Positions 12,501 to 24,240 of a stretch of DNA of 64,000 nucleotides are shown here, piece by piece. The DNA is from Lutjanus erythropterus (Eukaryota; Chordata; Actinopteri; Lutjaniformes; Lutjanidae). The stretch is from assembly GCA_020091685.1 (NCBI GenBank), contig CM034595.1, positions 42,740,351 to 42,804,350 on the forward strand. The letters are read 5' to 3'. The notes beneath the pieces are model-generated. The model saw only the letters and a program-made list of their open reading frames with translations. It did no database searches and had not been told where the DNA came from. The first letter of the stretch is position 1, and each line of letters opens with the position of its first letter. The position numbers and the translations under genes are program-made.

Positions 12501-13549
12501 AAATATTTGAGATTATCTGCTCTGTTAACAGTATCTGTGATGTCAGGCACGTAATTATTGGTTATTGGTACTGGCTGAAAAAAAATCAATATCATGCATC
12601 CCTGCTTATTCAGAACAAATAGTTGAATTACACTGCACATCAGACACACAAATCTATCCAACATTGTTTATTCGGAGGTTTTTTTTTTTTGGTTTTTTTT
12701 TTCTTTTTTTTTTTGGACTTGACAGATAAAGATGAGAGTGGAGTACAGTTGAAATGCTTCTTTTATCATCCTCTCAACAACAATTATAAATACGCCGACT
12801 GGCACAGCACTGAAATTCAAAGACAAAGTGTTTTTTGTTTTTTTATGTCTCGTCGTGGGTCATGTGATCTGCAGGAGGCGTGGACAACATTTAAAACCGA
12901 ACAGCGACATGGTGAGAGCACTGAAGGAGGAAAAAAACAGAGCTGCAGACAAACATTTAAAAATGCTCGGGCTTCATTCAACAGTCCAAATTCTGTTTGT
13001 CAGGAGAATAAGAATTACTGTATGTTTGGAAAGTGGATTCAAATCATTGAGTTCTTGCTGGTGATGGATATTTTTGACTATATTAATTTTAAGCACATGC
13101 CCCTAAAAATCCATGTATATACTTTAAGGCGAGACTCTGCCACAGTTACGCCAACTTTATTTTTTAAGGCTAATCTGTACAGACTTCAAGCAGGCCTTTA
13201 ACTGTGTATCTAGTATCATCTTTCTCCTTCAGATTTTATAGCTACCATATAGGGCTGAACAACTAATGCAAGAGATAGATTTTTAAGCACACTAACACAT
13301 CATTTCATCAATTTAAGCTGCATCACCTTAAAAACTAGTTACTATTAGTTCAGGCAGCTACAGCTACAGTGCACAGCTAACTTAATTAGTTGTCAATTAA
13401 TCAATCCTACTCAGCACAAACACAGGCATGTTTCATTACAGGAATAAATTGCATTTTAAATCTCAACTGCAATTTTGATCCATAAAATGAAGTTGATATC
13501 TTCCTTAAATCGTTGAGCCTGACTTTTGTATGTCCACACACGCTCAGTT

Positions 13550-14465
13550 GCCAGTTTATTAGGCAACACCTGGCTAAAAATAATGTAGTCTTATACAACA
13601 ACCCTGCAACGAAGACCTATTTTCATGAAGGTTATAATGTGCAGTGTTTGTCAGAACCGTGTTAGAGAGGTGTTGATTTAACTTTTTGATTGTTTTAGAG
13701 GCTGTAATAATGAGCATGTTAAGAAATTACATGTGCCAAGTGCTTTCCATTCCCATTTTTATTGAAAAACACTAAAATGAATGTCGTGTGATTTTTGCTG
13801 GGATCTGTACCAAACATGTTTTCTTACATAGGCGGTTAACCCCTGCATCAAAAATACATATTTTCCCTTTTACCTGTAGTGCTGTTTATCCTTCTAGATA
13901 TTTCTGGAGATTTTTGGAGATCTCGCCTGTAGAGATGTCTGCCTCCTCTTGATTATAATGGAACTAGATGGCACTCAGCTTGTGGTGCCACAAAAAGAAT
14001 ACAGTTGAAAAGCTCAACAGCAATTTCTCTTTCCAGAAATCATGACCTGGTTGCTAAAAATAATCCACAGACCTTGTTGTGAGCAGTTTAATGGAGGCAC
14101 TACTTTTTTCTGCAGTGGAATCTACCATAACTAGTTTCTTTCTAATAGAACTGTCCCTTTAAGTCTGTAGAGTATAATGTGTAGTCCTGGACATCTTTGC
14201 AGCATGACAATTTTTAATTTAAAATTGTATTTTGACACACATTTTGCCATATTGCGAGTTTGATAATTTGGTGTTTCTAATTTTTAGCCCATCTTCATTC
14301 ATATAAACACAGTAGACAAAATATTAGAAACACTCATCAGAGTAACTCAATTAAACTCAACGGCACCACAAACTGCAGCCTCCAAAGTGACCACAGAATC
14401 GAATCAAAATCTCTTTAACGCAGTTTTGACAAACACTGAACATTATAACCTTCCTGAAGGTAGCA
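13550..14465. repeat. pair of inverted repeats flanking about 740 bp
   Basis: The block 13627-13669 matches the reverse complement of 14411-14453 with 5 differences in 43 bases. The flanks at 13550-13626 (gccagtttattaggcaacac) and 14285-14400 look like parts of the same family in opposite orientations. It is either one element with long inverted ends or two insertions facing each other. Confidence 0.6.
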
Positions 14466-15091
14466 GGGCCGCTGAATGAGATGGGGTTCATTTTAGCCAG
14501 GTGGCAACTGAATGTGGTTCAAGTAAACATGACAAACATTTTGTCCAACCAGTAAAAAGTAAGTAGAACTTTATGAGATTTAAAATAAAAGACACAAATA
14601 TGGACTGTTACATGAATATCAAGCAAGCAAGAGCACTATTGAAGCAGCATGTGGGGAAAGGCATTTTCAAAGACTAAAACTCTTTTCTCACTTCCTACTT
14701 GTCAACTGATAAAGAGGTTTTAGTTAGCAGTAATATGGCACAATGAAATCACAGGGTAATTATGGATGAAATACTACTTTGTCACCAGGAATGGTTACGA
14801 AGCTATTATTACTGTGAAGTTCATATCCTTCTCAACCATCTCACCAGACCTGAGTTTAAAATTCTTACAAAGGGTTATCAAAGTGTTGTGACTCGCTTCA
14901 TTTGTCTGGCAGACAGGAACCACTTGAGCCTTTTGAAATGTTCTGCACTGTGGTTCCCCAGACAAAACCTCAAAAACGCTGTTAAAGTGAGTGATCTGTG
15001 ATTGGCATAGAACAGCAACTAACTGCAAGACGAAACATAGCAAAGCTTGTGAGTATTGGACAGTGAAACACATCTTTAAACAAGCCATAGC

Positions 15092-15843
15092 TTAAAGGGA
15101 TAGTTCATATTATTTGAAGTGGAGTTGTATGAGGTACTTCAGTGTTACCTACAGTAGATGGTGGTCGACATGCCCCCAGTTTGAGGAAGCAACGGGAGAA
15201 CCGTTTTTAGAAGCTTAGCAATGTATTGTTGTGGACGGGTCGGCAGCAAAATGTGTTTTAGCCACTTAACCTTGTTGTAAGACAGATTTTTTTGACAGGA
15301 GACTGTTGTTAACATAAGTCAAATATTGCTCTCTCGTTCAACCATCGACTCCATTGACAAAACCAGTAATTTACTTTCCAGAATACAGCAGTTTCTGGTC
15401 TACCACTGTTTGTTAGATTATTTGTGTTATTGCACGACTAAGGTGTGACTAAGTCACACAATATCACAAACAGCTAACAGATCAAGGCAGCAGTAGACCA
15501 GCAGCTCCCATATTCTGCAAGGTAAAATTCTTGATTTCATCAGTGGAGTTTGGTTGAGGGTGAAGGTATAACACAGGTTTCCCATTGAAAAAGGCTGTCT
15601 GACAGCAAGGTAAAGCAGGGAAAATATTTTACATATAGCATACACTTAAACTGATATTTATTTATTTTCTTAGGTAGCTAAATACTGTACATTTTGCTGC
15701 TAACCCTGTCCACAGCAGTACGCTGTTTAGATTCCATGCTCTGGCTCTTCAAAGATGGAGCTCCATCTACTGTAGTTAATACACTCACTATGGATAAGTA
15801 CCTCATACAACCCTGCTTCAGATAATCTGAAATATCCCTTTAA
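15092..15843. mobile_element. foldback element copy B (intact, 752 bp)
   Basis: This is the reference copy. It begins TTAAAGGGATAGTTCA and ends with the near-exact reverse complement. The outer 48 bases of the two ends match with only a few mismatches, and pairing continues inwards over most of each half (about 300 bases or more), leaving a small loop. Both ends carry TTAA, which may be a target duplication of the piggyBac type (inference). It encodes no transposase, so it is a MITE-like foldback. Confidence 0.85.
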
Positions 15844-17322
15844 ACTGCACAAATAAAATGAAACCATAGTCTTTGTTTTTCTACATGACCTCCCATTCGT
15901 AGTCTGCGATCCAGACACATCACGTCAGTTTCCTGTGAGACGTATTCAGTCATTCTGCACAGAAAAATAACTGAACCAAATGATTACGAGTAAACAAGGA
16001 AAATGAGTTTTTAAACCAGCCAGAGCTGATTTCTCATCGGGGTGTTTTAAATAACAGTGGAATTGGTTGAGAGCACACCTGGAGGTAAAAAAGAAAAACA
16101 TAAAAAATGTTTTTATGCGGTGCAGATTTGTAAAAGAGTAACTGTGAAATTAGTCCCCACATTATTGGAACACTCAGAGCACTCTCTCTCTCTTTTAGTG
16201 CCCTGAAATGGGAGGAGCATGCCCCAGAAATGAAGGCCAATCATGTTCCCAAATGAAATGCTTGAATATGAAAATGTGTCGACGTCCAAACTGTTTTTAT
16301 GACTGTGAGTTATTAACACCCAGTCGTGGTTCCTTCTCATGCAGTTGCTGGTTGTGATTTTTGAGACTTTGCTGTTGTTTGCACCCAAAACAGTATGAAT
16401 ACATTCTATTGTTAGTCCTTCAGTCTCGACGCGTACGGGAAAACTCAGGTCACTTTTTCTAGTGACAACCCTCATAATCAGACAGTTATCTACAGACAAA
16501 TAAAACTTTTTGTTTTTCCACAGACATGTTCATATATCTTTTATAAAATAAATCTTATATTTCCAAGTATACAATAATAAAATGATGCACTCTGCAGAAA
16601 AAAAGGTAACAGGAAACTCCATATATACACATAGTATATTATACTATTTTGGCAGACAAGAACATGGACAAGTTCAGTATTGTAAACAGCTCTTTACTCT
16701 CATTCGTGACATTTTTCGTCTGCTCTTTTCTTCACTTCTTCGGTTCCATCCTCATTCCTTCTGTCCTGTTACATTCATAACTCCAAAAAATTGTGCTTTA
16801 AGAAATCTCTAACAACAATCCAAGGGCCCTTTTCTTTTTTTCTTTTTGTATCCTCGGGTAACCCCCCGGTCTGTGGAGTAGAAGTGCACTGTCTCTGAAC
16901 AGTAGGTCAATGTCTTAGATGGTCACGTGGCTGATAGTTCACTCGGCTCTTCCAACTCACCCAGGAAATGAGAGACGGGGCCAGAGGAATGAAAAGAGGG
17001 CAACAAACTAATGCATGAGTTTTATGCTCAGGAAAGTTAGGGTTTATGTCTGGCACTGATAATCATCAGCATTTCTACATATTATCCTTTCAGCATGTTC
17101 CCAAAAAGTTGTATTTTTGCTGGATGTAAAGATTTAATATTTATGTGATGTGTGCACATAATGGCTATGGCAGCATCAGATGTGTGGCAAATGTTTTTTT
17201 TTAAAAAAAGCTTTCAGTGCAGCTCCTAAACATTTTAAGCCTTAGAAATAATGACAGCATTTTTCCAAACCTTGTGTGATGAGAACTTGGGTAGGATTTG
17301 TGTTCTAAACTAGTGGTGGCAT

Positions 17323-17328
17323 TTTATT
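17323..17328 (-). promoter_or_regulatory. plcl2: candidate plcl2 polyadenylation signal AATAAA
   Basis: The first canonical AATAAA on the minus strand downstream of the plcl2 stop codon lies about 210 bases after it (TTTATT on the plus strand). Use of this site would give a short 3' UTR. A longer 3' UTR ending further left cannot be excluded; the DNA down to about 16500 is free of the repeats recognised elsewhere. Confidence 0.4.
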
Positions 17329-17538
17329 GATGATTACAAGGCTGGAGTCTGAGAGGTTACAGCTGTGCTTGGGATACAGGAATGTTAGACGATGGAATGT
17401 GGAAAAAGACTGGAGTGTGTAGAGCAGTGATGCCAGGATAAAGACACAGAGCTTTGGGTTTTGAGCTCAGGAGGCAGGAACAGAGTTGAGAGGTCTGAAT
17501 GTGGGTGCCGGGGAGCACCAGAGCAGGACCGTTGGTCT

Positions 17539-17733
17539 TTAGTTGTCTTCATCAGTGAGCTCCTCCTCCGCGGTGGCCTTCTCAGGAATGGCCTCCAGGC
17601 TGCGTCTGCTCTTGGACTCGGAGCCGCCCGCTGCTCCGCCTTTACTCAGGTTACAGGTGAGCGCAGCATAGTGGATCTGTTTGAGGTTCTCCTGGACTTC
17701 ACTCCTGGCATGCTTCAGTAGATCTGCCTGACC
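17539..17733 (-). CDS. plcl2: plcl2 terminal coding exon 6 (residues 1043-1106 and stop)
   Basis: Entered by a ccctcag acceptor. It encodes 64 residues beginning [20 protein letters not shown] and a Ser/Gly-rich stretch, then [16 protein letters not shown] and a short acidic end, closed by TAA at 17539-17541. Mammalian PLCL2 ends in the same way, with GQADLL at the start of the last exon and an RSLE-IPEKA block close to the C-terminus. The third bases are richer in G and C than the surrounding DNA, as expected for a coding exon in an AT-rich region. Confidence 0.95.
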   Translation of the reverse strand, partial: GQADLLKHARSEVQENLKQIHYAALTCNLSKGGAAGGSESKSRRSLEAIPEKATAEEELTDEDN

Positions 17734-20700
17734 CTGAGGGCGTAATGAGAAATCAAAGTGTTAGAGCTGTTACAGCAGTGTAGTGAAGGCAAGCTGTGAA
17801 GAAATCTGGTTCAGCCCCTTTCAGACTTGCTCCTCGATATGTTATGTTTCTGTTTCATGTCTCTATTATCGCCTGAGTAACTTTTACGTAAAAGTCACAA
17901 CAGCAGTCTCACTTGATCAGACCTAGTAACATTTCCAACATGGCACAGGTCTGCATTAAATGTCATTGCATTAATGTAAAGGCCACAGGCGCACAAGGTT
18001 AAATACACAGAGGAATTATACGCACTTCTTATGCACTATAATAAATGATCATTGAATTATCATCTTTTATGCACAAAGAAAATAAAATAAATATACCACA
18101 AAACATCCTAAATTAACCACTTTTAAGTCAATAACAAGATTCATTTTAAATCAGTCTATGAAGCGATTTTTTTCATCAGTGCAAGGCAAAAGTGGTAAAA
18201 AGAAAAAAAAAGTATCCTTGTACAGCATGAATTAAATTATGAATATCAACGAAAAACACTTAAATAGGAAGTAAGTCAGCCACAACCTCTTGTCTCCTGT
18301 CAGATATTAGAAAACATGCAGCAGAATTTTGAATTTGAAGATTTATGAGAATTTATCAGGTGGAGGTTTTTAGAGGAGCATCTGGCACACTGACAGCGGT
18401 TATTAATTGAGGCTGAAGGCAAAGAAGTTTTAATAACCATCACTTGTATCGTTTCTTTTCAACTCAGCATGTTCTGCTCCATCTCACACACCAGCTGCAA
18501 AATACTGCGCTATTTCTGTAAAGGTCCTGTCATGTCTGCATAAAGCCCTGGAAGGAAAATTTACACAATGGACACCCAAGTCTGAATGACAAGAGGTCGT
18601 CACTTTCACAGCCAGATGAAGCCAGTATTGTTGTGTACTCTGTGAAAAGGGCTTTACTGAATTCAAAGCTTTGTTGGATGGTAGCCATTTTTAAATCTTT
18701 TAGACCTTCAGTTGAAAACTTTATGTACTTTAAATGATCATGTTTAAATAGTAAGTCTGCCAACAATAAGATCCAAACAAGTAGAGCCCCAGATTAAACA
18801 TGGACCGGCAGCACACACAATGAATAACCCTCACTCACCTACCTCAACAATTGCCTGGGGACAAAGTATAAATTATAGCTGAAGAACCTGTGCAGTAATC
18901 TTAATTAACACGTGCAAATACTTATAAATATGTAGAAGGTCATTCATCAATAATTACCTTGCGTTAGCAGTGGAGGTTGAAATAAAAGGTGTGGTAAATA
19001 CAGGAGATGCAGAGTGGCTACGAGAAGGTAGACTACTGAGTCTCCAAGCACTGATGAATTTGAATTTTAGTTGTTTTCTCAGTTCAGCACTACATTAAAT
19101 TCCTGTATGAGCCTACATGAGTGTGTTTAACCACTAAGACTCAAGTTTAATGTCTTTCTTCATCATCTGATGTAGAAACATCAGATTTTCATGCAGTCAT
19201 TGAAAGTAAAAGTGTGCATCCTCCTAGATCTTTTTAGTGAGATTTATTTTGTTCCTGTTGAGTTTGAATAAATTTGATGCAGTGTTAAAATTAGTTTTGC
19301 AAAGGGAGTCTGATTAGTTTGGCAAGAGCAATAAAACAGCTGTTTCTGGTTAAACAAAGGTCAGAACAAAAAGGTCTCACTGTCACAGTCCTTTCCATAA
19401 TATTGTCAGACACTAAGAATGACAGTCTGAGCCTGTCAGTGGCAAAAACATGCAAACAAGCAAACGCCACCTGCCCTGCATGCTCCGCTGCATCGGTGGG
19501 GGCTCACTCTTCTCTGCTTCCACCACAGTTAGTTTTGTAGTTGGTGGTGATTTATAGACTTGATTTGTGAAGATTACAGCCAGCCACATTGCATTGCTCT
19601 GTGCACAGTTATTGTAATGCGCACTGAAAGTGGTGTAACGGATCATCATTGGTCTGCACAGATCACCTATCACGGTTCGGCATATGATCTGCAGACTAAA
19701 TGAAACCATTACAGTGTAAATATTGTGGCATTTTAACTGTTGCTGTTACTTTTTACAGCAAAAATTCCCTTAATCTAAATGCAGAGTTGCAGTGGACTGA
19801 CAGGACAGATACGTGCTGTGTTTTACGCTGCAGTGCATCTCAGTGTGGCAGAGGTGTCTGATATAAAATCTGTCTCATCGCCTCTATCAACTGAAATCCA
19901 GACTATGATTTTGGGCATTTTCAGTGGTGTGACTGAACAACAAGACATGCAGTTGTCATAGACATTAATCATAAGATTGTGATGTTCATTGTAACATGGG
20001 TGACACACAACTCTGCTCATCTCACCTGTGCAGCTCTGTCTCTACATGTTTCTGACACAGCCTTCAGTGCTGATTGGCTGTTACTTGTGACTTCTAATCA
20101 ATCAGACCTTTACATTACTATGGTGATTGTTGCAGACAGGTTTAAAAAATTTAAATCTAATCCCACCTTTTTTTTTTTATCTTTTTGGCTTGTCTGAATA
20201 AATGAGATTCCAAACCATTCCAAACCTCCAAATCTCAGTCAAGTGAGGCGTCTCTGACTGATGATTCAGACCTTCAACTGTCAGCCCTAACTAATATTGT
20301 ATAAATGGATCATGACAGCATATATATATGTTGTCTGGATGTTCTCAGTATTAAGAAAAAAAATTGCTTGAAAAGTACTTTTAGGGGTTAATTTGTATGA
20401 CACACTCCCAAATCTTTTTTAAGTAAATGTACAACACTGTTAGATACATGGACTACCAGAGACAAACAACAACTAGTAGCAGCGATAACACTAAATCCAG
20501 ACTAGAAGCCTACTCATCTGTTTACAAGCCTCTGACTCACTGATCACATCTCAGATTTGTTTAGCAATTCAAATAATCTAGGGTTTAGTACTGTGCATGT
20601 TGAAAGCCATGTCTGCTGGTTGTAGAAAGAGCTGACCTATCAGAGAGCCTTGTCGGTAGAAGTAAGAATGCTAACATCATCTTCCTGCATAGCTTGCTAG

Positions 20701-23700
20701 CTGCCAAGCTAGATTTATGAAATATAGCATCAGGAAAATGGTAAGAAGCATGGATGAGATTGATACACCTGCACAAGACAACTTCTTGAAATAACAGTTC
20801 TTAAATCACCATTTCTTTAAATTAATATGAAGAAAATGTAACTGCTAGGACCCACTACTGTCTCTTTCATCTAGACAGAAAGAAATTTACAAGGAATCAG
20901 CTAACACAAATACAATGTCAGGCTGAATACTGGTCAGTTACGCAAGTGAAACCTCACTCATAAGAAACTGTGTCAATACAGGATTTAATTAGTAATATTT
21001 ACTAGCCACAAGGGATCACATGACAACTGCACTTGAAAATCAGTCTATTACCCAGCTCTAACAGGAGCTGTCATAACTAGATTAACACTGATATGATTCT
21101 CATAACAGTTACTGGAAATGCCCCCCAAAAAAACCTGCCCATGGCCACTGACCCTGAACTCATCTGTGTGTGTTGGTTGAGGACATATGTCAAGAAACAC
21201 ATTTCGAATTACAGTGTGTAATGTGGCAAATGCATGCTACCCAAAAAGAAAACTACAGAAAACAGTGTTGGAGTAAGATAGTAGTCACTGGTGAGCTGCA
21301 TGCTGTGAATGAAAATCTCACCTTCAGTATGGTGATGTTCCATGTGAAGCTCTCCACCGCCTTGTGCAGCTTCCTGCCCTTCAACCCTTCCTTCACAGCC
21401 AATCCATGCAGGTTCTCGTGAAATTCCATCGCTGAGAGGAAAAAACAGATGAGAACGAGTGTCAAGTCAGTCTTTATGGTTGGAATTTAATGGTGGCTTG
21501 TGAGACAGAAGAGCAGTTGTGAGGTGACTGGAGTCTGAGAGATGTGACTGGGTGCTAAGCCTGTTGTCACTGTGAGGAAACACATTAGAGCAAAAGACAC
21601 TGGCATGTACTGTCAACATTTCACAGCCGCCTCCTGCAGCAGAAGGGTTCAGTATGTGGAAGTACAGAGACTCTCCGGCTGTGGAGGAGGATTCCTCTCT
21701 CCTTACTCTAAGCCTGCAGTGTCATAATCACTTGCAACAACAGATGGCTGCTGTTGAGGGTATACAGCAAGTCAGGTCGGAAAAAAGTAGACAGGTGCGA
21801 ATTTCTGAACAAAAAGAGACAACTTGAAGATTGGATTTTTGCTGTAAAAAAGTCCAACTGTATGAGCACCTGGCAATATGACAGTTTATATTTAATATAT
21901 CATAATATAAAACAAAAAAACTTATGGTAGAAAAAGTGATTTCTATTCAGTAACTGTCAGTTATTTGATAACTAACAAAGGAAGATTGATTGTATTTCTC
22001 TTGGGTCTCCTATTTGTTTTAAAGTATGGGTCTCCAACAGGTGGCCTGTGACCCCTAGGGAGTGCTCAGAATTAGTGTAGTGGGACCACCAAATTGCTGT
22101 TTGAAAGGTCTTTGTTACAATAAATAAATAAAATGTAAAATTTTGAATGAATGAGTCCAACATATTATTAGCAATGATAAATCAGCCTATTCATATAAAA
22201 AGAAGCCCCAAAACATAAATTACACAGCACTTCCAAACTGACTGTACTACTGTATCTGAACTATCTGTATAACTAAATCACACACATGTAGGCTATTCTA
22301 TGTGTTTTTTTTTGGGATGAATAATGTAATAAGATATTTTTCCACTTCCATCCACTGAACCTCCCCTAAAACCGTTTGCAGGCCTGCCTCCCACTTTGAA
22401 AACCTCTGATTTAAAGTATTTTCACTGCTTTGCCTTGTCATCAGACAGCCATTTCCAACAGTAAACCCCTGTTATTTAACGTTAAGCTCTCTTCCAACCA
22501 ACCAGACTCCACTGGAGGCAGTATTTTTATCACGCAGAACACAGGAGTTTATGTTCTACCACTGCCTCAATCACCAAATAGTTTTTTTTTTAAATTTTAA
22601 CTTGAGTGTTTTAAAGAGTTAGTTTGGATTTACCAAAGTCACGCAATGACACAAACATATTGAGGCAGTGGTAGACCAGCAACTCCCATGTTCTGTAAGG
22701 TACAATTACAGTATATGTTAAGGGAGTCTGGTTGAGAGAGAGCGATATTTGGCTTATGTAACAGTGGTTCTCCATTGGAAAAGGCTGACTGATGGCATAA
22801 TAGAGCAGTGAAAATATTCTAAATATAGTGTACATAAAAATAAATTATGTTTTTGTTTATTAAGTAGCTAAAATACCTTTTGTTGCTGACCCTGTCCACA
22901 GCTGTACATTGCTTAGCTTCTGTGCTGGTACACTTCTCTGCTCCTGCAAACTGAGGGTATAATACACTGACTATAGATAAATACATCATACAGTCCCACT
23001 TCAAATAATCCAAACAAGCCACACAGTGTTGCACTAATTTTCATCGTGTGTCCCTGTCAACTGGGAATAGTTTGCTGAGCATGTGTGCCCTTCAGCTCCT
23101 TCAGCAACGCCTTGCTTCACAGTCATATATCTGAAATCTATATCCCGGAGTGAAATGTTAGTAAGCGGAGGGTAAAGCACAGTTGCATGTCCCAACGAGG
23201 TGTTGATGGGATGTCAAGGGACAGGAGTAGGAAAAAACTTGGTTCCAAAAAAAGAGAGACAAAACAAAAAGCAAGATAACTCAGAGGCAGAGATGTAAAC
23301 AAAAAGGAGAGATGAAGGAAGCAGTGAGGCAGGATGAGAGGGAAAAGAAAGAGCCCCGGAAACAGAGAGAAAAGCAGAGGAGAGACGCAGTGTAGGCAGA
23401 CAGACATGACGTTCTTTCACTGTGGATTAGCATCAAGGCATCGAACAGAGGAGGGATTTGTCTCCTGAGGAGCTTTCCCACCTCCTCTCTTCCTCTCCTT
23501 TTCTTTTTTTTCCCCTTTGCATGACTGAGTCTGAGTAAGGACATGTTTAATGTTGAGTTGGCTGTACAGTGCAGCACTGACACTGCAGTAGCAACAGGCA
23601 ACATGGTCTGTGAGGTAAATAAACCAAAGGGAGCTGGAACAGAGTTCCTACTACACACAGCTCATAACTGCGTAACACACTTCTGCACTGGAAACTCCTA

Positions 23701-24130
23701 CAAGAGAACACACACGTTTCCGCTTCAAGCTCTGATATCAGCTAGAGCCAGTCCTGGCCCCTGTTGGTGCTGTTGCCATGGAAACATGGTGTGCACGCGA
23801 GAGAGACCCCCTTCGTGTGAAATCACCATAATAGGTGTGGGGTTGGGCTGTTTGAGCCTCTCAACTGAGGATACAAGTCTGCCACCACATTTCAAGCGTG
23901 AATATAACCTCAAACAATGGACAGAATTTACTGACAGACCGGACACATTTATCATCTTTGAACCAGACATCACAACACTGCTCCTAAATCACACACACAC
24001 ACTTTCCCCCCCATCATTTCCTGTGTTCTTACCACCATGTGAAATTATTTCTTCAATTTCAGGTTGCTATTCTGTAACTACAGAGCTGCTGTGCACATGA
24101 ACCATGACTGTGCTGAAGGTGAACAGCTTC

Positions 24131-24173
<43 letters not shown>

Positions 24174-24194
24174 ACTCACTCACTCACTCACTCA

Positions 24195-24240
<46 letters not shown>

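Larger units (their letters stand above)
1..17322. other. region downstream of plcl2, no confirmed gene
   Basis: About 17 kb lies past the likely 3' end of plcl2. It contains many interspersed repeats listed separately, a TG/GC microsatellite at 9701-9821, and two GC-richer islands at about 6640-7260 and 10290-10460. In mammals TBC1D5 lies tail-to-tail with PLCL2 on this side, so I looked for its C-terminal coding sequence on the plus strand but did not recognise it. The stretches 700-2200, 4400-5900, 8100-9700 and 15850-17300 show nothing specific. Confidence 0.6.

Noticed and set aside
12623..13201. 192-codon open frame on the plus strand
   Set aside because: It runs through a T-homopolymer (Phe-rich) and AT-rich DNA, matches no family, and has no splice or conservation context.
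23138..23420. Leu/Phe/Ser-rich open frames on the minus strand, resembling membrane segments
   Set aside because: They mirror a purine-rich tract on the plus strand; hydrophobic codons arise from pyrimidine runs.
23543..24100. 185-codon open frame on the plus strand in plcl2 intron 4
   Set aside because: No recognisable domain, codon use like the surrounding noncoding DNA, and it runs towards a microsatellite.
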